56,547 nucleotides of DNA from Hespellia sp. (GTDB lineage: Bacteria > Bacillota > Clostridia > Lachnospirales > Lachnospiraceae), in NCBI GenBank assembly GCA_028694105.1, contig JAQUUC010000018.1, positions 1-56,547 on the forward strand. Reading direction: 5' to 3'. The notes under the pieces are model-generated. The model was given only the letters and a program-made list of their open reading frames with translations, was not told the DNA's origin and searched no databases. The translations under genes were made by a program, and so were the position numbers. Positions 50,577 through 56,547 of this stretch are shown here, one piece after another (within the stretch, counting starts at the first letter, position 1; each line of letters opens with the position of its first letter).

Positions 50577-51179
50577 TTACATGCTTCTTGTCTTTGCTGT
50601 CACTTCTAATATTTTCAGTTGATCTTTTTTCTTGTCCGTCTCCACTCCGCTTGATAAATCTACCGCGAATGGATGCGCGGTCCTGATTGCTTCTTCTATA
50701 TTAAGAGGACCGATTCCTCCTGCGAGGAAATATGGTCTTGCCACATCCTTTAACAGCTGCCAGTCAAATGTCTTTCCCGCTCCCTGCCCTGCATCGAGCA
50801 GAATATAATCGGCACTGCTGTTTTCAGCCCTCTTGATTTCCTCTTTTGTTTTTACCTGAAATGCCTGAATAACCGGTTTATCTGTATGAATCCGCAATCG
50901 TTTGATGTACGCTTCATCTTCCTGTCCATGTAACTGAATCAGATCAATCAAATCTCCCTCTGCAATTCCAGCTACCAGTTCTACCGGCTGATCGACGAAT
51001 ACACCGACCGCTCTGATTTCCGGACTTAACGCTTTTTTCAATTCCTGCAGCTGCTCAATACTTACATTGCGGTGGCTTTTCGGAAACTGAAGGATAAATC
51101 CGGCATAATCCGGTTTCGCCATATTCACATATGCGATATCCTCCAGCCTTGACAATCCACAAATTTTAATCTTACTCAA
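50577..51179 (-). CDS. trpF: Phosphoribosylanthranilate isomerase
   Basis: A 200-residue TIM barrel that isomerises PRA to CdRP. The N-terminal KICGL motif with the catalytic Cys, the DxxQLHG segment (LIQLHGQED), and FLAGGIGPLNIEEA with the phosphate site followed by VDLSSGVE are all present. The start is a TTG that overlaps the trpC stop by four bases (TTGA), with AAAGGAACG upstream, so translation depends on trpC. Confidence 0.96.
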   Translation of the reverse strand: MSKIKICGLSRLEDIAYVNMAKPDYAGFILQFPKSHRNVSIEQLQELKKALSPEIRAVGVFVDQPVELVAGIAEGDLIDLIQLHGQEDEAYIKRLRIHTDKPVIQAFQVKTKEEIKRAENSSADYILLDAGQGAGKTFDWQLLKDVARPYFLAGGIGPLNIEEAIRTAHPFAVDLSSGVETDKKKDQLKILEVTAKTRSM

Positions 51180-51970
51180 AATACGTTCCTTTCACATGCA
51201 TCACGCATCTGCGCGAGCATCTCTCCTTTATCTTCTGCTCTCATCAGCACTTCACCCATCAGCACGGCATCCGCACCCATCTCCGCCAGACTTTTCACAT
51301 CCGTTGCGCTGCTGACACCACTCTCGGCAACATAAAGCACATCCGACGGGATCTGGTTCTGCAGTTTTGATGCATTCGAAAAGTCCACTGTAAAGTTCTT
51401 CAGATTCCGGTTATTGACTCCGATGATGCCAGCTCCCGCCAGCACAGCTGACGCAATCTCCTTCTCATCATGCGCTTCCACCAGTGCACTTATTCCCAGC
51501 TGTCTGCAAAGAATCAGATATTTGCGAAGCATATCGGTATCCAGCAGTGCACAGATTAAAAGTACCGCATCCGCCCCCATCACCTTCGCTTCATATATCT
51601 GATATTCATCTACCGTAAAATCCTTTCGAATCATCGGTATTGTCACATGCGCACGAATCTTCTTGAAAATCTCGTCCGAACCCAGAAACCACTTTGGTTC
51701 CGTCAGGCACGAGATGCAGGCTGCACCCGCCTTCTCATATTCTTTTGCAATCTCCAGATATGGAAATTCTTCGGAAATGACACCTTTCGAGGGGGATGCT
51801 TTCTTTACTTCACAGATAAAGCTCATACCCTCCTGCCTGATTGCCTTCTCAAACCGGAAATCGCCCTCCTCAAGTGCAAAAGCCCGATGCTTCATTTCCT
51901 CCAGAGAGATGCTTTGTTTTGCATGTTCTACACGTTCTCTCGCATATGCAGCAAGTTCATCTAAAATCAT
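51176..51970 (-). CDS. trpC: Indole-3-glycerol phosphate synthase
   Basis: A 264-residue TIM barrel that closes CdRP to indole-3-glycerol phosphate. Catalytic residues are visible in FICEVKKASPSKGVI and MIRKDFTVDEYQIYEA, with GVNNRNLKNF and VAESGVSSATDV near the end. It is separate from trpF, as usual outside enterobacteria. AGAAGGAGG precedes the ATG, and trpD ends 12 bases upstream. Confidence 0.97.
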   Translation of the reverse strand: MILDELAAYARERVEHAKQSISLEEMKHRAFALEEGDFRFEKAIRQEGMSFICEVKKASPSKGVISEEFPYLEIAKEYEKAGAACISCLTEPKWFLGSDEIFKKIRAHVTIPMIRKDFTVDEYQIYEAKVMGADAVLLICALLDTDMLRKYLILCRQLGISALVEAHDEKEIASAVLAGAGIIGVNNRNLKNFTVDFSNASKLQNQIPSDVLYVAESGVSSATDVKSLAEMGADAVLMGEVLMRAEDKGEMLAQMRDACERNVF

Positions 51971-51982
51971 AACTGCCTCCTT

Positions 51983-52993
51983 CTATTCCTCATTGGAACG
52001 TCTGATAAATTCTTCTAACTTTGCAAGTGCCTTCCCACAGTCAATGATCTTACCTGCTGCCGCAACACCATCTGCAAGCGTCTCGTACTTTCCAGCCATA
52101 TAAAGTGCCGCTCCCGCATTTAACAAAACCGCATTTCTTCGAGGACCCTGCTCACCATTCAGAATACTTCTTGTAATGGCTGCATTCTCTTTCGGCGTTC
52201 CGCCTACCAGCGCATCCTTATCACATTTTTCAAAGCCAAAGTCCTCCGGCTCAATCACATAACATTTCCGCTCTCCGTCATGGAATTCACATACCGTTGT
52301 AGGAGCATTCATGGAAATTTCGTCCAGACAATCCTGACCATATACAACCATACCGCGTTTTACACCAAGCTTTTCCAAAACTTCTGCCAGTGGCTGTACC
52401 AGTTCTTCATCGTACACCCCCATCAGTTCCATGCTTGCTCCTGCCGGATTGGCAAGAGGTCCAAGGATGTTAAATACCGTTCGGATGCCAAGCTCTTTTC
52501 GAACCGGTGCCACATATTTCATGGAAATGTGATAATTCTGCGCAAATAAGAAACAAAGACCGATTTCTTTCAAAAGCTGTGCGCTTTTCTCCGGGCTGAC
52601 TGAAATATTCACCCCGAGTGCTTCGAAACAGTCCGCCGTTCCACATTTGGAAGATGCCGCACGGTTTCCATGTTTTGCAACCGGCACACCGCCTGCTGCT
52701 GTTACGATGGCAGCGGTTGTGGAAATGTTAAAGGAGTTGGAGCCGTCTCCACCGGTTCCCACGATTTCTGCCACATCCATGTCATTTAACATCTTCACAC
52801 AATGTGCCCGCATTCCTGCCGCACATCCGGTGATTTCATCGATTGTCTCACCCTTCATCGATAATCCAGTTAAAAAAGCGGAAGTCTGGATATCCGATGT
52901 GTCTCCTGACATAATTTCGTCCATAACCTGATTGGCCTCTTCATATGTAAGATTTTCCTTTTTTGCGATTTTTTTGATTGCTTCTTTGATCAT
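51983..52993 (-). CDS. trpD: Anthranilate phosphoribosyltransferase
   Basis: A 336-residue enzyme joining anthranilate and PRPP. The PRPP-binding motif is [14 protein letters not shown], followed by [15 protein letters not shown], and [12 protein letters not shown] lies in the large domain. It is not fused to trpG. CAGGAGG lies before the ATG, and trpG ends 42 bases upstream. Confidence 0.98.
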   Translation of the reverse strand: MIKEAIKKIAKKENLTYEEANQVMDEIMSGDTSDIQTSAFLTGLSMKGETIDEITGCAAGMRAHCVKMLNDMDVAEIVGTGGDGSNSFNISTTAAIVTAAGGVPVAKHGNRAASSKCGTADCFEALGVNISVSPEKSAQLLKEIGLCFLFAQNYHISMKYVAPVRKELGIRTVFNILGPLANPAGASMELMGVYDEELVQPLAEVLEKLGVKRGMVVYGQDCLDEISMNAPTTVCEFHDGERKCYVIEPEDFGFEKCDKDALVGGTPKENAAITRSILNGEQGPRRNAVLLNAGAALYMAGKYETLADGVAAAGKIIDCGKALAKLEEFIRRSNEE

Positions 52994-53035
52994 TGTTTTG
53001 TCCTCCTGAAATTGTTCTGTTTTCCTATTATCTGT

Positions 53036-53602
53036 CTACTTGTTTAAAAAATTTTCAATTATTTTCGCTCCGTCCGGTGTCAAAATAGATTCCGGATGAA
53101 ACTGCAGCCCATATACATCATATTCTTTATGCTTTACCGCCATAATTTCTCCATCCTCGGTCTTACCGATGATTTCCAGTGTGTCCGGCATTGTGCTTTC
53201 AACTGCTGCCAATGAATGATATCTTGCAACTGCGATTTTTTCCGGCAGTCCCCTGAAAATGTTCTGTGCAGTGTCAATCTCTGTCATCGACTGTTTTCCG
53301 TGCATCAGCGTCTTTGCATAGGAAATGGTTGCCCCGCAGGCTTCGCAAATGGATTGATGTCCAAGGCACACACCCAGAATTTTGAATTCCTTTCCCAACT
53401 CTTTGACCACTTCGATACAAATGCCTGCATCGGAAGGCTTTCCCGGTCCCGGCGATAAAATGATTGCCTCCGGGTTCATCTTCCGGATGCCCGCTATGGT
53501 AATCTCGTCATTTCTTACCACTTTGATATCCGGATTGTAGACACCAATCATCTGATAGAGATTGTAAGAAAAGCTGTCATAATTATCAATGAGTAATATC
53601 AT
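53036..53602 (-). CDS. trpG: Anthranilate synthase component II (glutamine amidotransferase)
   Basis: A 188-residue class I amidotransferase that supplies ammonia to TrpE. The nucleophile is C79 in LGVCLGHQ, and the His-Glu pair is in QFHPES; the N terminus [15 protein letters not shown] is typical. It overlaps the trpE stop by four bases (ATGA). Such chains may also serve 4-amino-4-deoxychorismate synthase. Confidence 0.97.
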   Translation of the reverse strand: MILLIDNYDSFSYNLYQMIGVYNPDIKVVRNDEITIAGIRKMNPEAIILSPGPGKPSDAGICIEVVKELGKEFKILGVCLGHQSICEACGATISYAKTLMHGKQSMTEIDTAQNIFRGLPEKIAVARYHSLAAVESTMPDTLEIIGKTEDGEIMAVKHKEYDVYGLQFHPESILTPDGAKIIENFLNK

Positions 53603-55071
53603 AATGAAATCCCCCCTCCTGCTGTTTCCAATGCACTAACCACCGCCCTGGCTTTGTTGATGCATTCCTGATACTCTGTCTTCGGAACAGAATCTGCAAC
53701 GATTCCTGCCCCCGACCGGACGAATACTTTTCCGTTCTTCTTAAATGCCAGCCGGATTGCGATACAGGTATCCATATTTCCCGTAAAGTCCAGATATCCG
53801 ATTGCCCCGCCGTAAATGCCACGTTTGTTATCTTCCAGTTCATTGATGATTTCACACGCCCGAATCTTCGGTGCCCCGGATAAGGTTCCCGCCGGAAGCA
53901 CTGCCGCAATCGCATCTAACGCATCCTTGTCTTCTCTGATTTCGCCTCTTACGGTCGAACCGATGTGCATCACGTGAGAAAAACGCTCGATTTCCATATA
54001 CTTCTCAACCTTGACGGTTCCAAGCTTACTTAATTTTCCGATATCATTTCTTCCAAGATCCACCAGCATGTTGTGTTCCGCCCGTTCTTTCTCATCTGCA
54101 AGAAGCTCAGCTTCCAACCGGTCATCTTCCTCTTTGTTCTTCCCTCTCGGTCTTGTCCCCGCCAGCGGAAATGTATGAAGCACTCCGTCTTCTAATTTCA
54201 CCAGCGTCTCCGGCGATGCGCCCGCAAGTTCAATATCATCACTGGAGAAATAGAACATGTACGGAGAAGGATTTGTTGTCCGAAGCACACGGTATGTATC
54301 TAACAGACTTCCCTTAAAATCGGCTTCCAGACGGTTCGATAACACCACTTGAAAAATGTCTCCTTCTCTGATATAATCCTTTCCCTTCTGAACCATATCA
54401 CAGTATTCACTCTCATCAAACAGTGGTCGCACCTCCGAACAAACCTGTCCGCTTTCGTGTGCCTTCAATTCTCCGTTTCGAACCAGCTGTGTCAGCTCCT
54501 CCAGTTCCTTCTGTCCTTCCGGATAAGACTCGTCCAGATTCTCCGCGGAAATGTTGGTGATTAAAATAATCTTCTGACGGTAATTATCAAATGCAATTAC
54601 CTGCTTGAACAGCATCAGGTCGACATCCTTAAATCCTTCCTCATCCTTCGCATTCAGCTTTAATGTCGGTTCACCGTATTTGATAAAATCATAAGAGAAA
54701 TATCCGACCAGACCTCCGGTAAATGTTGGAAGGCCTTCGATTCTCGGACTTTTATGGTCTGCGATAACCTTCCGTATTGCATCGCTGGGATCCCTCGCCT
54801 CCTCGGTCACCTTGCCGTTTCGGATTCGCAGATGTCCGTCGGTACAGGTGATTTCCATCGTCGGATCGTATCCTAAAAATGTATATCTGCCCCAGACCTG
54901 GTTGTCCTCCGCTGACTCTAACATATAACAATTGTGACTGACATTCTTAAGCGCCCGAAGTACATTAATTGGCGTTCTGACATCGGAAAATATTTCGCAG
55001 CTGATTGGAATCTGTTTATAATCTCCTGAGTCTGCGATTTCTTTTGCCTGTTCTAAAGTTGGATAATACAT
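53599..55071 (-). CDS. trpE: Anthranilate synthase component I
   Basis: It converts chorismate and ammonia to anthranilate. From the ATG at 55071 it has 490 residues; two earlier in-frame starts exist, but GAGAGG stands eight bases before this one. The N-terminal part contains the [17 protein letters not shown] tryptophan-binding region (feedback site LLES-like). The chorismate-binding domain shows [29 protein letters not shown], and the end [16 protein letters not shown]. It is the first gene behind the T-box leader. Confidence 0.97.
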   Translation of the reverse strand: MYYPTLEQAKEIADSGDYKQIPISCEIFSDVRTPINVLRALKNVSHNCYMLESAEDNQVWGRYTFLGYDPTMEITCTDGHLRIRNGKVTEEARDPSDAIRKVIADHKSPRIEGLPTFTGGLVGYFSYDFIKYGEPTLKLNAKDEEGFKDVDLMLFKQVIAFDNYRQKIILITNISAENLDESYPEGQKELEELTQLVRNGELKAHESGQVCSEVRPLFDESEYCDMVQKGKDYIREGDIFQVVLSNRLEADFKGSLLDTYRVLRTTNPSPYMFYFSSDDIELAGASPETLVKLEDGVLHTFPLAGTRPRGKNKEEDDRLEAELLADEKERAEHNMLVDLGRNDIGKLSKLGTVKVEKYMEIERFSHVMHIGSTVRGEIREDKDALDAIAAVLPAGTLSGAPKIRACEIINELEDNKRGIYGGAIGYLDFTGNMDTCIAIRLAFKKNGKVFVRSGAGIVADSVPKTEYQECINKARAVVSALETAGGGISL

Positions 55072-55106
55072 TCTCATTTCCTCTCTTTCTTTTTTCAATA
55101 ATAACG

Positions 55107-55158
55107 AAAAAACTCGCCCAAGACTGACAGAAAATTAATTCTATCAGTCAAGGACGAG
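55107..55158 (-). terminator. Regulated terminator of the T-box leader
   Basis: CTCGTCC-TTGACTGATAG on the minus strand (to 55158) pairs with CTGTCAGTC-TTGGGCGAG (from 55113) in a long stem and is followed by six T residues (55107-55112). It competes with the antiterminator that uses the T-box sequence. Confidence 0.9.
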
Positions 55159-55430
55159 ATCTATTCTTTCAATAATTCCCGCGTTGCCACCCTGCTTCAT
55201 AGCACGTGCTACACTCTCTACGAAATACGATTATATTCCCGGCTACTGACGTAAGCCCCACGTCACAGAATACTCAGCACCTGTTATGTGATGTGCCTTT
55301 GACTGCGCCCTCGGTGGTCCATTTGACAATCTGCGTTCTGTCCGGTTCTCAGCATCCCGGGCTCTCTGTGAGTTCATAACTGCCGTTATCTCCACTTCAA
55401 CGGTTTAACATATTAAATTGTTTTTTACTT
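55107..55430 (-). ncRNA. T-box leader of the trp operon
   Basis: The minus strand carries the T-box sequence AGGGTGGCAACGCGG (55179-55193), which pairs with the CCA end of uncharged tRNA when forming the antiterminator. Upstream lie AGAGAG- and GGATGCTGAG-type stem I segments and a TGG triplet (55319-55321) in the expected specifier region, consistent with tRNA-Trp; the specifier is inferred from operon function. The leader ends in a terminator at 55107-55158. It fills most of the 390-base gap at 55072-55461. Confidence 0.93.
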
Positions 55431-55436
55431 GTTGCA

Positions 55437-55465
55437 AGTTTACCACTTCAAAAAACAATTGTCAA
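55437..55465 (-). promoter_or_regulatory. Promoter of the trp operon
   Basis: TTGACA (55460-55465), 17 bases and TAAACT (55437-55442) on the minus strand. The -35 box contains the stop codon of the upstream TetR gene. A second candidate, TTGCAA-16-TAATAT (55432-55437 and 55410-55415), lies just downstream. Confidence 0.75.
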
Positions 55466-56073
55466 CCCCCGGAAATTTGTAAATATCTTCGATAAGACTC
55501 TGTCAACTGTCCGATCCATTTTTTAACTTCTTTTTTATCATACTCCGATTCGTCCATCAGACCAATACGTTCTAATACTGCAAGATTGGTTTCCGAGACA
55601 AACCGCCACATTTCTTCCGCCGAGAAATCTTTTCGGACCGTTCCCTCAGCCTGCGCCTGCTTCAGCCAACCGCTCATATCTGTCACTTTTGCAATATCTT
55701 CCCCTACTGTATTTGCGTTTTTCAGATAAACGCGGGATAAAAACAACAGCCTGAGGTCTTCTCTGTTTTTAACAGATTCGCTTAAGAATTTTTCCATCGT
55801 TGCAAGAAAATATTCCAAAGGTTCTTCCTCTGCATTTTTGCAGGATGTAATATGGATTCCCAACGCTACGATTTCACTCTGTAGCGCCAGTAAAATATCT
55901 TCACTGTTTTTATAATATTTGTAAAGGGTAACGGTCGAAACATCCAGCATCTTTGCAAGCTTCTGCATCGTAAAGCCTTCCAGCCCTTCGGCAAGAAATA
56001 TCTGCTTTGCTGTCTCAAGTATCTCCTGCTGTCTTTTTTTTCTCATCTGTTCAAAATATGCACTCTGATCCAT
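55462..56073 (-). CDS. TetR-family transcriptional regulator
   Basis: A 203-residue repressor-type protein. The HTH is at residues 15-60 (ILETAKQIFLAEGLEGFTMQ, then LAKMLDVSTVTLYKYYKNSEDILLAL). The C-terminal ligand domain (about 70-200) is not informative. A GAGAGGACGG stretch lies ahead of the ATG. It is upstream of trp in the same direction and its stop lies in the trp promoter, but trp control is explained by the T-box; its own targets are unknown. An SGNH hydrolase gene lies 83 bases upstream, also on the minus strand. Confidence 0.9.
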   Translation of the reverse strand: MDQSAYFEQMRKKRQQEILETAKQIFLAEGLEGFTMQKLAKMLDVSTVTLYKYYKNSEDILLALQSEIVALGIHITSCKNAEEEPLEYFLATMEKFLSESVKNREDLRLLFLSRVYLKNANTVGEDIAKVTDMSGWLKQAQAEGTVRKDFSAEEMWRFVSETNLAVLERIGLMDESEYDKKEVKKWIGQLTESYRRYLQISGG

Positions 56074-56156
56074 ATTCTTACCGTCCTCTCTTTGATACTT
56101 TTAATGATATCTGCACAAAATTCACAAATTTGCCATATGCTGTTCTTAACCTATAT

Positions 56157-56547
56157 TTACCCCTGCTTTCTTAATAATTTCATCAGTACAATTGCATAGA
56201 CTTCATGTCCTGCGACAGCCGGATGATTCATTCCATTTGCCAGCAGAACATCGGTCGGAAATCCCTGTGCTTCATAGGCTTTCCACACGCGGTAAGTATC
56301 TGCCAGACAGACATCTTCCTCTGCTGCTATCTTCCGAATCACTTCTACTCGTTCATCCAATGTTGATAATGGATTTTGGAACATGCCCGGTATCTCAATA
56401 TTGGGTGTCATGAGAATGATTTCTGTATCCAGTTCTTTCTTGATTGTCTTCACGACATCCAACAACACTTCTTCGTATTTAGCAGTATCTCCGCACTCCT
56501 GACTCCAGTTCAGCGATGCATTAATGAGCACCAAATCCGGATGATGC
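56157..56547 (-). CDS. SGNH/GDSL hydrolase, 5' truncated by the window edge
   Basis: The open frame continues to the window end, so only the C-terminal 130 residues are seen. The visible part starts HHPDLVLINASLNW, with the Asn block of SGNH enzymes, and ends with the catalytic pair in NGMNHPAVAGHEVYA (Asp replaced by Asn in the usual DxxH; the D may be supplied as a variant). It is probably an esterase acting on carbohydrate or lipid acyl groups. No signal peptide can be judged. Confidence 0.8.
   Translation of the reverse strand, partial: HHPDLVLINASLNWSQECGDTAKYEEVLLDVVKTIKKELDTEIILMTPNIEIPGMFQNPLSTLDERVEVIRKIAAEEDVCLADTYRVWKAYEAQGFPTDVLLANGMNHPAVAGHEVYAIVLMKLLRKQG

Overview
The window looks like a chromosomal segment of a Gram-positive, anaerobic member of the Clostridia, most likely Lachnospiraceae. 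This rests on gene content (indolepyruvate:ferredoxin oxidoreductase, HPr/EI, a T-box in front of trp, FtsX-type ABC transporters, UMF1-type MFS), strong GGAGG ribosome binding sites, moderate GC and encoded tRNAs without CCA. The genus cannot be fixed from the sequence alone. Almost all genes are on the minus strand; plus-strand genes are a MATE exporter, a cold-shock protein, a small XRE regulator and an HTH-aminotransferase. I see no IS element, prophage or CRISPR array.

Layout: 1-410 holds the tail of a plus-strand gene and tRNA-Val/tRNA-Met. 578-9280 holds purL, a DUF1461-type membrane protein, an NCS2 purine permease and a nuclease-helicase fusion of the DinG/XPD type. 9414-11861 is a PTS block: an HPr-like protein without the catalytic His, then ptsI and ptsH. 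12080-13769 holds a MATE exporter and a cold-shock protein. 13955-19805 is an operon for oxidative breakdown of aryl-pyruvates: acyl-CoA synthetase, iorA, iorB, PaaK-like ligase, ACT protein. 19902-25077 holds a hybrid kinase with a degenerate ATPase domain, an XRE regulator, and a PLC-like/MFS/CorA operon. 25200-39686 is a transport and signalling block: a MerR-FtsX fusion with ATPase and second permease, a CPBP protease/ABC-2 operon, and an FtsX exporter next to a two-component system. 39846-45654 holds ppk1, trxA, an XRE-aminotransferase fusion and glyA. 45715-48426 holds a DivIVA-like protein, signal peptidase I and a two-domain peptidoglycan hydrolase. 48581-55071 is trpEGDCFBA behind a T-box leader. 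The window ends with a TetR regulator and a truncated SGNH hydrolase.

The most notable signals are these. (1) The two HPr paralogues have complementary losses: ptsH keeps His15 but has Arg at position 46, while the second keeps the Ser46-type site but has no His; the second has a perfect cre overlapping its -35 box, and both have TGA-initiated repeats phased at exactly 10 bp upstream. (2) A permease subunit carries a MerR DNA-binding domain and sits behind a textbook MerR promoter with a 19-bp spacer and dyad. (3) An XRE-aminotransferase fusion has a strong internal ribosome binding site that would release the enzyme alone, and five TTGAACTTT operators around its promoter. Promoters, operators and terminators below were read by eye; none was computed or searched.
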